Source: Chryseotalea sanaruensis (GTDB taxonomy: Bacteria > Bacteroidota > Bacteroidia > Cytophagales > Cyclobacteriaceae). From it: a DNA stretch of 64,000 nucleotides. The stretch lies in assembly GCF_003990915.1 (NCBI RefSeq), contig NZ_BHXQ01000001.1:241402-305401 (forward strand). The letters run 5' to 3'. Shown piece by piece: positions 35,602 to 45,965 of the stretch. A model generated the notes under the pieces. The model worked only from the letters and a program-made list of their open reading frames with translations. It was not told the DNA's origin and did not search any database. How positions within the stretch are numbered: the stretch's first letter is position 1; every line of letters begins with the position of its first letter. Made by a program: the position numbers and the translations under genes.

Positions 35602-37491
35602 ATGGCTAAAACTCCGGATGTATTTGAATACAACGAGTCGAGCATAAAATCGCTTGACTGGCGTGAACACATTCGCCTAAGACCCGGTATGTATATCGGT
35701 AAATTGGGCGATGGTTCTGCCAAAGACGATGGTATTTATGTGTTGGTAAAAGAGGTTGTCGACAACTGTATCGATGAACACATGATGGGATACGGTAAAA
35801 ACATCGATATAACCATTACAGACTCTAAAGTAACTGTTAGAGATTATGGACGAGGCATACCGCTGGGTAAAGTAGTGGATGTAGTTTCCAAAATTAATAC
35901 TGGTGCAAAGTACGATTCAGGTGCTTTTCAGAAATCTGTTGGTTTAAATGGTGTGGGTACAAAAGCTGTTAATGCTTTATCCAACTACTTTAAGGTACAG
36001 GCTTTTCGCGATGGACAAACCAAGCTGGCAGAATTTAAGAAAGGTGTATTAACAGCCGATCCAAAACCAGGTAAGTCTGATGAAAAGAACGGAACATTGG
36101 TGGTTTTCGAACCTGACAATGCTATGTTTAAAAACTATCACTTTATTCCTGAGTACCTGGATGATTTGATGTGGAACTACGCTTTCCTAAATGCAGGTTT
36201 GGTTATCAACTACAACGGCAATAAGTTCTTTTCGAAGGAAGGCTTGCTTGATTTATTAAGACAAAAGACAGAACCTGAAGAATTACGTTACCCCATCATT
36301 CATTTTAAAGGTAACGACATTGAAGTGGCCTTGACCCATGGTAACCAATATGGTGAAGAATACTATTCATTTGTTAACGGTCAAAATACAACACAGGGTG
36401 GTACACACTTAGCAGCATTCCGCGAAGGTGTAGTAAAAGCTGTTCGTGATTATTATAAGAAAGATTTTGATGCGGCAGATATTCGTGCCTCTATCATTGG
36501 CGCTATTGCGATACGAGTACAGGAACCCGTTTTTGAATCACAGACAAAAACTAAGTTAGGTTCAATCAGTACTTCACCTGAGGGTGGCGTTACGATTAAG
36601 AATTTTGTAGGGGAATTTGTTTCCAAAGAACTGGAAATCTACCTGCATAAAAACCCGATAATTGCAGAAGCGCTACTCAAGCGTATCATGCAATCAGAAC
36701 GTGAGCGTAAAGAAATTGCAGGTATTAAGAAGTTGGCGAACGAAAGAGCGAAAAAAGCCAATTTGCACAACAGAAAGTTAAGAGACTGCCGTTTCCATTT
36801 GGATGAAAAGCACGAGAAAGGACAAGACTCGATGATTTTCATTACTGAGGGTGACTCAGCCAGTGGTTCTATTACCAAGTCACGCAATGTAGAAATCCAG
36901 GCTGTATTTAGTTTGCGTGGTAAGCCATTGAATTGCTACGGGCTCACTAAAAAAGTAGTATATGAGAATGAAGAATTCAATCTCTTACAACATGCTTTGA
37001 ATATAGAAGATGGCATGGATGGTTTACGTTACGACAAAGTGATTATTGCTACCGATGCCGATGTGGATGGTATGCACATTCGCTTGTTGCTGATGACTTT
37101 CTTCCTTCAGTTCTTCCCTGATTTAGTAAAGGCTGGTCACGTTTTCATTCTTGAAACACCACTTTTCCGGGTACGAAATAAAAAAGAAACCATTTACTGT
37201 TACAGTGAAGAAGAAAAGCAAGCAGCCGTGAAGAAACTGGGTAGTAAGCCTGAGATCACACGCTTCAAGGGTTTGGGAGAAATTTCACCTGATGAGTTTG
37301 GTAAATTCATTGGTGAGAATATACGATTACAACCCGTTCTACTTCATAAAGACAGTCACTTACAGAAAGTACTTGAGTTTTACATGGGTAAGAATACACC
37401 TAACCGCCAGGAATTCATTATTGGAAACCTGCGCATAGAGCTCGATAAAGTAGAAAATACCAAAGAAGAGGAAATTGTAGAAGAATCTTAG
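35602..37491 (+). CDS. parE: topoisomerase IV subunit B
   Basis: The ATPase subunit of a type IIA topoisomerase (629 residues). It has the GHKL ATPase motifs [18 protein letters not shown] and [14 protein letters not shown], a transducer domain, and the TOPRIM signature EGDSASG with the acidic pair in DADVDG. The short form and the very next gene (parC-like) point to topoisomerase IV, which unlinks daughter chromosomes, rather than gyrase. Gyrase B usually has an inserted domain or longer C-terminus. The ATG at 35602 fits the family. A 66-base spacer with small repeats precedes parC. Confidence 0.93.
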   Translation: MAKTPDVFEYNESSIKSLDWREHIRLRPGMYIGKLGDGSAKDDGIYVLVKEVVDNCIDEHMMGYGKNIDITITDSKVTVRDYGRGIPLGKVVDVVSKINTGAKYDSGAFQKSVGLNGVGTKAVNALSNYFKVQAFRDGQTKLAEFKKGVLTADPKPGKSDEKNGTLVVFEPDNAMFKNYHFIPEYLDDLMWNYAFLNAGLVINYNGNKFFSKEGLLDLLRQKTEPEELRYPIIHFKGNDIEVALTHGNQYGEEYYSFVNGQNTTQGGTHLAAFREGVVKAVRDYYKKDFDAADIRASIIGAIAIRVQEPVFESQTKTKLGSISTSPEGGVTIKNFVGEFVSKELEIYLHKNPIIAEALLKRIMQSERERKEIAGIKKLANERAKKANLHNRKLRDCRFHLDEKHEKGQDSMIFITEGDSASGSITKSRNVEIQAVFSLRGKPLNCYGLTKKVVYENEEFNLLQHALNIEDGMDGLRYDKVIIATDADVDGMHIRLLLMTFFLQFFPDLVKAGHVFILETPLFRVRNKKETIYCYSEEEKQAAVKKLGSKPEITRFKGLGEISPDEFGKFIGENIRLQPVLLHKDSHLQKVLEFYMGKNTPNRQEFIIGNLRIELDKVENTKEEEIVEES

Positions 37492-37545
37492 TTGTTGGTT
37501 GTTAGTTGTTAGTCACTAAACTAATAACAGACAACGATCAACTCA
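37491..37545. repeat. small GTTGTTAG-type repeat in the parE-parC spacer
   Basis: Three GTTGTTgG/GTTGTTaG units (37491-37512) are followed by inverted relatives (ACTAATAACA, ACAACGATCAAC). The stretch could form a weak stem. Similar T/G-rich repeats are common in Bacteroidota spacers. Confidence 0.5.
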
Positions 37546-37557
37546 CAACGATCTGTT

Positions 37558-40413
37558 ATGAGCAAGAAAAAGGAAATTAAGAATATCACACCAGTTGTTA
37601 ACTCCGCAGCGGACCAAGCTGATGGTATTAATCTTTCTATTGGGGTGGACGGTCTGTATCAAAACTGGTTTTTGGATTATGCCTCGTACGTAATTCTTGA
37701 ACGTGCTGTGCCCCGCATTGAAGATGGCCTTAAGCCAGTGCAGCGAAGAATTATGCACTCGCTTAAAGAGATGGATGACGGACGCTTTAATAAAGTGGCG
37801 AACGTTATTGGTAACACCATGCAATATCACCCACATGGTGATGCCGCAATAGGAGAGGCCATTGTTAATATTGGTCAGAAAGATATACTGATAGAAACCC
37901 AGGGTAACTGGGGAGATGTGCGAACCGGTGATGGCGCAGCGGCACCACGTTATATTGAAGCCAGACTTTCAAAATTTGCTTTGGACGTAGTTTACAACGC
38001 ACAGACTACTGCATGGCAATTGTCTTACGATGGTCGTAAAAGAGAGCCTGTAACCCTTCCGGTTAAGTTTCCGCTTTTATTGGCACAAGGTGTTGAAGGT
38101 ATTGCCGTAGGTCTTTCAACTAAAATTCTTCCGCACAATTTTGTAGAGTTGATCAAGGCCTCTATTGATATTTTAAAAGAGAAGAAACCCAAAATTTACC
38201 CTGATTTTCCAACGGGTGGTATTGCCGATTTTTCGGAATATAATCAAGGCTTGCGCGGAGGTAAAATTAAGGTTCGTGCCAAGATTGAAATCCTGGATAA
38301 GAAAACGCTGGTGATCAAAGAAATTCCTTTCGCTACGACCACAACCTCCATCATGGAGTCAATTGTCAAGGCAAGTGAAAAAGGTCAGATTAAGGTTAAA
38401 CAAGTAGTTGATAATACAGCACAAGATGTAGAGATACAAATTCACTTACAGGCGGGTCAATCACCTGAGGTGTCTATTGATGCCTTATATGCTTTCACCG
38501 ATTGCGAGATTTCAATTTCACCTAATGCTTGTGTGATCATTGAGGATAAGCCGACTTTCTTGCCGGTTAATGAAATCCTCAAGTATAATACGCATCAAAC
38601 TGTTCAATTGCTGAAACAGGAATTGCAGATCAGACGTGATGAGTTGATGGAGAAAATCCTCTTCTCTTCATTGGAGAAAATTTTCATTGAAAAACGCATC
38701 TATCGCAACATTGAAGAGTGCGAAACTTTTGAAGAAGTAATCACAACAATTGATAAAGGTTTAAAACCTTACAAAAAACAATTCTATCGCGAAATTACCA
38801 GAGACGATATCCTTCGTTTAACAGAGATTAAGATTAAGCGTATTTCTAAATTCGACTCCTTCAAGGCAGATGATTTATTAAAGGATCTGGAAAAGGAGTT
38901 GAAGCAAACACTGAATCATTTAAAGCATTTAACGGATTATGCCATTGCCTACTACCAAAACTTATTAGATAAGTATGGTAAAGGCCGTGAACGCAAAACC
39001 GAGATAAAGAGCTTCCAGTCAGTAACAGCAGTTGAAGTAATTGCCAATAACCAGAAGTTGTATGTAAATAGAGATGACGGATTTATCGGCTGGGGCTTAA
39101 AGAAAGACGAATATATATGCGATTGCTCTGAGTTGGACGACATTATAGTCGTGCGTAAAGATGGTAAAGCAAAAGTTTCCCGAATCCAGGAAAAAGTCTT
39201 CATGGGTAAAGACATCCTCTATGTAGGTATTTGGAAAAAGGGAGACGACAGGATGGTTTACAACGTAATCTATACTGATGGTAAAACAGGAGTAAGTTTC
39301 GCGAAACGTTTTTCCATACCAGGTGTAACACGCGATAAGGAGTATCCTATTGCAACAGATGAGAAAAACTCTAAGATTCACTATGTAAGTGGTAATCCAA
39401 ATGGTGAAGCTGAAACAGTTGAAGTGAAGTTATCTCAGGCGAGCACAGCACGTAAAAAAATATTTGAATATGATTTTTCAGATTTGGAAGTGAAGGGGCG
39501 TGCTGTTAAAGGTAATACCATCACCAAGTATCCGATCAGAAGAGTTGACTTCTTAAAAGCTGGCGGATCTACGTTGAGTAAACTAAACCTGTGGTACGAT
39601 GAAGCATCAGGTCGTATCAATAAAGATGAGCGTGGTAAGTATATAGGTAAGTTTGATGGTGATGATCAAATCATTGCCTTCATGCGCAATGGTTCTTACA
39701 AGATTACTAACTACGATCTGACCAACCGATACGAACCGGAGAAGACATTGCACCTGGAGAAATTCAATCCTAAGAAAGTTATCTCAGCAGTTTATGTAGA
39801 TGGTGAGAGCAAGCAATACATGGCGAAACGATTTGTGATTGAAACCAGCACTGCAGATAAAGAGTTTGGATTTATCTCTGAAGGCATTGGCTCTCGCCTG
39901 GTATTGATTTCTACTTCTGAAACACCAGAAATTGAAGTAGAAGAGATTAAAAATAAGGATAAAGGGAAGGTGAGCCATGTGGTGAATCTGGAAGATATCG
40001 TTGACGTTAAGGGCTGGAAAGCAATTGGCAACAAGTTATCGCAGTACAAAGTAACTAAGGTTTCTCTGTTAGAAGAACCCGAGGAAGTTGCTCCGCAAGA
40101 GGATGATGAGACTACTGAAGAAGATCAGTCGTCAAAAAAAAAACAGAACCTGAAGCAAGCACCATCATCGAAGAAGACGGGCAAGTCAGCCTCTTCGGTG
40201 GCGCGCCCAAGCAAGAAAGTGGCGAAGGCCGCGAGCAAGCGCCAAGCCACCAGCAAAAAGGTGAGCCCATCAAAAAAATCAAAGTCGAGCAAAAAGACCT
40301 ATTCGGTGAAAGCAACAAAAGCAAAACCAAAGAAAGTCCAGAAGAAGAGTTCGAAGAAAATCGTGAAAGCCAAAGTGAAAACAAAGGCCAAACCGAAACC
40401 GAAGAAACGCTAG
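37558..40413 (+). CDS. parC: topoisomerase IV subunit A (zero-frame product)
   Basis: The DNA-cleavage subunit (951 residues in the zero frame). The catalytic region has the family motifs RPRIEDGLKPVQRRIMHSL-like VPRIEDGLKPVQRRIM and the active-site Tyr in APRYIEARL (residue about 136). A C-terminal beta-pinwheel-like region covers roughly 500-850. Residues after about 860 change sharply: an acidic stretch (EEPEEVAPQEDDETTEED) meets ten A's at 40134-40143, and the zero frame then reads a Lys/Ser/Ala-rich tail of 89 residues. In the other frame the acidic character continues for 118 residues. The zero-frame tail is therefore suspect as the sole natural product. Confidence 0.9.
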   Translation: MSKKKEIKNITPVVNSAADQADGINLSIGVDGLYQNWFLDYASYVILERAVPRIEDGLKPVQRRIMHSLKEMDDGRFNKVANVIGNTMQYHPHGDAAIGEAIVNIGQKDILIETQGNWGDVRTGDGAAAPRYIEARLSKFALDVVYNAQTTAWQLSYDGRKREPVTLPVKFPLLLAQGVEGIAVGLSTKILPHNFVELIKASIDILKEKKPKIYPDFPTGGIADFSEYNQGLRGGKIKVRAKIEILDKKTLVIKEIPFATTTTSIMESIVKASEKGQIKVKQVVDNTAQDVEIQIHLQAGQSPEVSIDALYAFTDCEISISPNACVIIEDKPTFLPVNEILKYNTHQTVQLLKQELQIRRDELMEKILFSSLEKIFIEKRIYRNIEECETFEEVITTIDKGLKPYKKQFYREITRDDILRLTEIKIKRISKFDSFKADDLLKDLEKELKQTLNHLKHLTDYAIAYYQNLLDKYGKGRERKTEIKSFQSVTAVEVIANNQKLYVNRDDGFIGWGLKKDEYICDCSELDDIIVVRKDGKAKVSRIQEKVFMGKDILYVGIWKKGDDRMVYNVIYTDGKTGVSFAKRFSIPGVTRDKEYPIATDEKNSKIHYVSGNPNGEAETVEVKLSQASTARKKIFEYDFSDLEVKGRAVKGNTITKYPIRRVDFLKAGGSTLSKLNLWYDEASGRINKDERGKYIGKFDGDDQIIAFMRNGSYKITNYDLTNRYEPEKTLHLEKFNPKKVISAVYVDGESKQYMAKRFVIETSTADKEFGFISEGIGSRLVLISTSETPEIEVEEIKNKDKGKVSHVVNLEDIVDVKGWKAIGNKLSQYKVTKVSLLEEPEEVAPQEDDETTEEDQSSKKKQNLKQAPSSKKTGKSASSVARPSKKVAKAASKRQATSKKVSPSKKSKSSKKTYSVKATKAKPKKVQKKSSKKIVKAKVKTKAKPKPKKR

Positions 40414-40499
40414 ACAATCGCACTTCTCAGTCTGATGAGAAGGACGATAATGACGATAAAGCATTTGGTGTAGGGGAGTCTACAGAGTGGAAGTTTTAA
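40134..40499 (+). other. A10 slippery run and alternative acidic tail of parC
   Basis: Ten A's (40134-40143) follow codon TCA. One added A during transcription, or a -1 ribosomal shift, joins parC to a frame that stays open to the TAA at 40497-40499. It reads TEPEASTIIEEDGQVSLFG, then KDLFGESN and finally FGVGESTEWKF, acidic like the preceding zero-frame segment. The joined protein would have 980 residues. Runs of nine or more A's are known to cause RNA-polymerase slippage. A sequencing indel is the plain alternative. Confidence 0.7.
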
Positions 40500-40510
40500 A
40501 ATCCTACTAT

Positions 40511-40541
40511 AAAAGACAAGCAAGTTACTTGCTTGTCTTTT
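40511..40541. terminator. 14-bp perfect hairpin terminator after parC
   Basis: AAAAGACAAGCAAG (40511-40524), loop TTA, CTTGCTTGTCTTTT (40528-40541). It works on either strand. It follows the acidic-frame stop at 40499 by 11 bases and is 97 bases beyond the zero-frame stop, which favours the longer frame as the real end. Confidence 0.9.
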
Positions 40542-40578
40542 GCTTTACATGCATATTTAGTATCCTAAACTGAATAGC

Positions 40579-41283
40579 ATGAACCCATACCAGGCAGAGT
40601 TTTTTGGCACACTATTACTGATTTTATTAGGTGATGGTGTAGTGGCCGCTGTTATTCTTAAACACACAAAGTCTGAAAATGCAGGATGGCTTACCATTGT
40701 TATTGGTTGGGGCTTAGCTGTTACTTTAGCTATTTATGCTGTTGGTCCGCATAGTGGTGCACATCTTAATCCAGCAGTGAGTATTGCTTTAGCTTTTCAG
40801 GGAAGTTTCCCGTGGCAAGAAGTGCCTGCCTATTGCCTAGCTCAATTACTGGGAGCCTTTAGCGGTGCTGTGTTGGTTTGGCTTTTTTACTTTCCATTCT
40901 GGCAAAAAACCAATAGTGCTGAAGTTAAACTGGCTGTGTTTTGTACCGCGCCTGCTATTCGTTCCCCACTTAGCAATTTGTTTAATGAAGTATTAGCCAC
41001 AGCGGTTTTGGTATTGGCATTATTGTTTATAGGCGCTAATGCTTTTACAGAAGGACTCAATCCACTGGTTGTGGGTTTATTAATTATTTCAATTGGCTTA
41101 AGCCTTGGAGGAACTACAGGCTTTGCCATTAACCCCGCACGCGACCTTGGGCCACGCATAGCTCATTTCATTCTACCCATTTATGGAAAAGGCTCATCCG
41201 ATTGGTCGTATGCCTGGATACCGGTTGTAGGGCCTATAATTGGAGGTCTATTGGGTGCAGGTGTCTATCAAATGCTTTTCTAA
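40579..41283 (+). CDS. glpF: glycerol uptake facilitator (aquaglyceroporin)
   Basis: A MIP-family channel of 234 residues with six membrane helices. The two half-helix motifs are LNPAVS (Asn64-Pro-Ala) and INPARD (Asn187-Pro-Ala-Arg190-Asp191). The Asp directly after NPAR is typical of glycerol facilitators and not of water-only channels. It lets glycerol diffuse through the inner membrane, and the next two genes capture and oxidise it. It is the first gene of the operon, behind the parC terminator. Confidence 0.94.
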   Translation: MNPYQAEFFGTLLLILLGDGVVAAVILKHTKSENAGWLTIVIGWGLAVTLAIYAVGPHSGAHLNPAVSIALAFQGSFPWQEVPAYCLAQLLGAFSGAVLVWLFYFPFWQKTNSAEVKLAVFCTAPAIRSPLSNLFNEVLATAVLVLALLFIGANAFTEGLNPLVVGLLIISIGLSLGGTTGFAINPARDLGPRIAHFILPIYGKGSSDWSYAWIPVVGPIIGGLLGAGVYQMLF

Positions 41284-41332
41284 ACCTTATCTGTGATGAT
41301 TGTTGATGAATATCTATTAACTTATCATCATA

Positions 41333-42976
41333 ATGTCATTCTCCCTACATCAACGTAATTCAATATTAAAGCAGGCACAAAGTGAAAATTTTGACTTGTT
41401 AATTATTGGTGGTGGCATAACAGGTGTTGGAATAGCTTTAGACGCGGCTTCACGCGGTTTAAAAACGGTGCTGGTAGAGAAAAATGACTTTGCTTACGGT
41501 ACCAGCAGTCGCTCTACCAAACTGATTCATGGAGGTTTGCGGTATTTGAAACAATTTGAATTCGCGCTGGTAAAAGAAGTAGGGAGTGAACGCGCAGTTG
41601 TTCACAGACTTGCTCCACATCTTGTGCTGCCTGAAAAAATGTTGCTTCCCTTGCGCGAAGGCAGAGGCTTTGGCAGTTTGTTAACTTCTTTTGGCTTATG
41701 GTTATACGATTGGCTGGCAGGTGTGAAACAAGCAGACAGAAGAAGAATGCTGACACGTAAACAAACGCTAAGGGCAGAGCCATTGTTGAAAAAAGACGGT
41801 GTAAAAGGAGGGGGCTTATATGCAGAATACAGAACTGATGATGCACGACTCACGATTGAAATAGCCAAAACTGCCCATCAGCATGGTGCTATATTGTTAA
41901 CATATGCACAGGTTGAAAATTTTATCTATACAGATGGTAGGGTTGAGGGTGTTCAGGTTAATGATTTGCATACCAACGCTACGCTAAGTATTAAGGCCAA
42001 GGTAGTTGTAAATGCTACGGGCCCCTGGGTAGATACATTACGGACGCTCGATGGATCAAAACAGGGTAAGACGTTGCACCTCACAAAAGGAGTTCACATT
42101 GTTGTAGCCTATCAACGCTTTCCGATAAAGCAGGCTGTATACTTTGATGTTGCTGATGGAAGAATGATTTTTGCCATCCCTCGTGGCAGAACAACTTATA
42201 TTGGTACAACAGATACAGACTATAATGCAGACATAGATGCTGTTGGCGTTACCAAAGCAGATGTGGATTATTTGCTGAATGCGGTAAATGAAAGTTTCCC
42301 CAATGTAATGTTGAGCGAGCGCGATGTGGAATCAAGTTGGGCAGGGTTAAGGCCGCTTATTCATGAAGAAGGTAAATCTGCTTCAGAATTATCTCGGAAA
42401 GATGAAATATTTGAGGCAGCTTCTGGATTATTATCCATAGCGGGAGGAAAGCTTACGGGTTATCGTAAAATGGCTGAACGTGTTGTTGATCTATTGCAGA
42501 AGAAATATTTTGCTGATCGTAAATTAAAGCCTTGTCAAACAGAGCAACTTAAACTGACAGGAGCAGATTTCAAAAGCATGAGAAAGTTGAGATTGTATCT
42601 GAGAACAATGCGCAAAGATTTTCAACAAATTAATTTATCGCCTTATTATGCTGACTACTGTGTGCACCTTTATGGGAAACAAAGTGATGAGATTTTAAAA
42701 AATACCAAACACATAATTAATCAGGGTAAAAACAGTGAACAAAGTTTATTACAGGCAGAACTCGATTTTACGATACAACATGAACTGGTAATCAGTGCCA
42801 GCGATTTTTTTGTAAGAAGAACAGGTATGTTATTTTTTGATATGGACAGGGTACTTCAATACAAAGACTGGGTACTTACTTATTTGAAAGATCAATTTAA
42901 CTGGAATACCGAAGAATTTGAGCAAGAGACAGCATCCCTCAATAAACTGATCGCAGACGCAAACCACTTTCACTAG
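41333..42976 (+). CDS. glpD: glycerol-3-phosphate dehydrogenase (aerobic, FAD)
   Basis: A 547-residue flavoprotein that oxidises sn-glycerol 3-phosphate to dihydroxyacetone phosphate and passes electrons to quinones at the membrane. The FAD motif LLIIGGGITGVGIALDAASRG is at about 21-40, and TSSRSTKLIHGGLRYLKQFE (about 53-72) is the family signature. YIGTTDTDY and the C-terminal helical domain are present. No membrane helix is evident; GlpD is a monotopic, surface-bound enzyme. glpK starts 3 bases after the stop. Confidence 0.96.
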   Translation: MSFSLHQRNSILKQAQSENFDLLIIGGGITGVGIALDAASRGLKTVLVEKNDFAYGTSSRSTKLIHGGLRYLKQFEFALVKEVGSERAVVHRLAPHLVLPEKMLLPLREGRGFGSLLTSFGLWLYDWLAGVKQADRRRMLTRKQTLRAEPLLKKDGVKGGGLYAEYRTDDARLTIEIAKTAHQHGAILLTYAQVENFIYTDGRVEGVQVNDLHTNATLSIKAKVVVNATGPWVDTLRTLDGSKQGKTLHLTKGVHIVVAYQRFPIKQAVYFDVADGRMIFAIPRGRTTYIGTTDTDYNADIDAVGVTKADVDYLLNAVNESFPNVMLSERDVESSWAGLRPLIHEEGKSASELSRKDEIFEAASGLLSIAGGKLTGYRKMAERVVDLLQKKYFADRKLKPCQTEQLKLTGADFKSMRKLRLYLRTMRKDFQQINLSPYYADYCVHLYGKQSDEILKNTKHIINQGKNSEQSLLQAELDFTIQHELVISASDFFVRRTGMLFFDMDRVLQYKDWVLTYLKDQFNWNTEEFEQETASLNKLIADANHFH

Positions 42977-44462
<1,486 letters not shown>

Positions 44463-44464
<2 letters not shown>

Positions 44465-44499
44465 CGCTACACAGCATGTATGCAATGCTGTGTAGCGTT
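44463..44499. terminator. 15-bp perfect hairpin terminator after glpK
   Basis: AACGCTACACAGCAT (44463-44477) pairs exactly with ATGCTGTGTAGCGTT (44485-44499) around GTATGCA. It begins at the glpK stop and ends 8 bases before the stop of the convergent gene, so it serves both. Confidence 0.88.
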
Positions 44500-44507
44500 G
44501 TATAAAA

Positions 44508-44981
44508 TTATTCAACAGTTCTTACATTATCTTTTTTAAGCTCTTCCATTAAGCTATCATATTTACCTTTAAGTTCAGCATCCGCAGCAAGCGCTTTTTT
44601 TACTTTATTGAAAGTAGCCGCGCCTACATAGTCTTTAGCCAGACTTTGAAATGCAGCGTTTATCTCACTTGTACCTTTTGATTTGTAATCGGCTACACTT
44701 TTAACAAAAGCAATTTCTTCTGGTGTAGCTTTAGCCTCGGCTAATTTATTCTCGTCATTAACGATTTTAGATAAATCATTGTATCGTGCCGCATTTACAA
44801 CGGTAGTATTCTTCACCATTAACGTAATGCTATCCATTAGTTCAAGAGTAAGCTCATTTACCGAATCCATAGCAGTTGCATATTTGCCTAATTCTTCATC
44901 GGTTACAGCAACATCAGTTTGTGCTTGCGTGTTAATTGTTAAAAGAAAAAACAAGCATGAAAATAGTAGTGAAGTCCTCAT
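44508..44981 (-). CDS. secreted helical protein, DUF4168-like
   Basis: A 157-residue protein with a signal peptide (MRTSLLFSCLFFLLTINTQAQ, cleavage near residue 21). The rest is helical and charged. EEELGKYA-like DEELGKYATAMDSV, FVKSVADYKSKGTSEIN and ATFNKVKKALAADAELKGKYDSLMEEL recall the DUF4168 family, but I am not certain. No enzymatic motif is seen. It is convergent with glpK and divergent-spaced from the M15 peptidase; no operon partner. Confidence 0.55.
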   Translation of the reverse strand: MRTSLLFSCLFFLLTINTQAQTDVAVTDEELGKYATAMDSVNELTLELMDSITLMVKNTTVVNAARYNDLSKIVNDENKLAEAKATPEEIAFVKSVADYKSKGTSEINAAFQSLAKDYVGAATFNKVKKALAADAELKGKYDSLMEELKKDNVRTVE

Positions 44982-45077
44982 AATTTTAAGGTTTAGTTGA
45001 AAAAAACAATTCGCAGTTTAAGACTGCACGCATGCTGGCACAACAAAGCATTTATGAACGGTAGAAAACCTAGTATT

Positions 45078-45830
45078 TCAGGGATTTAGCGAACTTGTTA
45101 AGCTTTTAATTTTACTTAAACGGCTAGTGGTAGCTTGTTCATTTTCCCATGCTTCCCAGAATTTTCTTAGTATTCTAATATCTTCATCAATGCAGGGATA
45201 GATTTGTACTTTAGGTTTGGGGAAATAACCTGCAGCAAGTTGCACAGTGGTTAAGCCACCTGTCCATTCAAAATGGGCAGGGTCATACGGATTTCTCCAT
45301 CGTCCACCCCATCTTAAACCAAGTTTCTCACCCTCAACTCCAACTTTTCTCCAAAGTACTTTATCCTCCCATTGTGCACTTCCATTTACGACAGGCACCA
45401 AATCGCATGCCAGACCATATTGATGTTTAGATTTTCCTCCAGCTGATCGGGTGTATTTTTTTCCCATACCAAAATATTCAGCCTGCTTAGCTCGGGTTCG
45501 GTAACTCTCCACTACTGACACTTCAATCCCTTTCTTTTTACAGTTTTCAATAAGCTGAATGACCTTATCACGAAAGTAGGGGTGCAAAGCCTGAAGATCC
45601 GTAATCATTTGCAGATCACCTCTGTTCTTACCAAAATTATAGTTCTCTGCTATTTGCCATTCCTGCCAGGCATGTAGGGTATCAAATGCCAATAGGTTAG
45701 CTACATTAACCCAATAGGTAGTGTCGAAGCGAAGTGATCTGTCTTCAAGAATATTGAGATAGGGGTGCTGTGCCACCCCGTAGGTGTTAAAAATGAAGAG
45801 GAAAAAGAGGCCTAGAAATGTTGATCTCAA
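45078..45830 (-). CDS. M15 family peptidoglycan peptidase (CwlK/L5 endolysin-like)
   Basis: A 250-residue secreted peptidase. The signal peptide ends near GVAQ (about residue 21). The catalytic zinc motifs of the M15 family are present: SKHQYGLACDL (HxxxxxxD, His and Asp ligands) and DPAHFEW (His ligand). Together with ESYRTRAKQAEYF, these mark D-Ala/L-Ala-D-Glu endopeptidases that cut cell-wall peptides. It probably acts in the periplasm in wall turnover. The start is TTG at 45830, supported by the good signal peptide that begins there and by a promoter box just upstream. Confidence 0.87.
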   Translation of the reverse strand: MRSTFLGLFFLFIFNTYGVAQHPYLNILEDRSLRFDTTYWVNVANLLAFDTLHAWQEWQIAENYNFGKNRGDLQMITDLQALHPYFRDKVIQLIENCKKKGIEVSVVESYRTRAKQAEYFGMGKKYTRSAGGKSKHQYGLACDLVPVVNGSAQWEDKVLWRKVGVEGEKLGLRWGGRWRNPYDPAHFEWTGGLTTVQLAAGYFPKPKVQIYPCIDEDIRILRKFWEAWENEQATTSRLSKIKSLTSSLNP

Positions 45831-45852
45831 AGCTTAAACTAGTATTCGACCT

Positions 45853-45860
45853 CAAAAATA
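45853..45860 (-). promoter_or_regulatory. -7 box for the M15 peptidase gene
   Basis: The reverse strand reads TATTTTTG, a perfect TAnnTTTG. A start near 45846 gives a leader of about 16 bases before the TTG at 45830. A clear -33 element is not seen. Confidence 0.4.
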
Positions 45861-45965
45861 ACAAAATGATGTGAATTCATAGATATTTAATTATCAGTCT
45901 ATTAAATGGCATTAATTTGTTTTTTACTTGAATTTTTTTGACTTAATTAAAGCCACCATTTCCTC

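Noticed and set aside
37491..37545. Short CRISPR-like repeat array
   Set aside because: Units are 7-8 bases, contiguous and degenerate, with no spacers or cas genes.
40144..40413. Lysine-rich ParC tail as a histone H1-like DNA-binding domain
   Set aside because: Lys codons arise from reading GAA-rich sequence out of frame; the acidic frame fits better with the upstream sequence and the terminator position.
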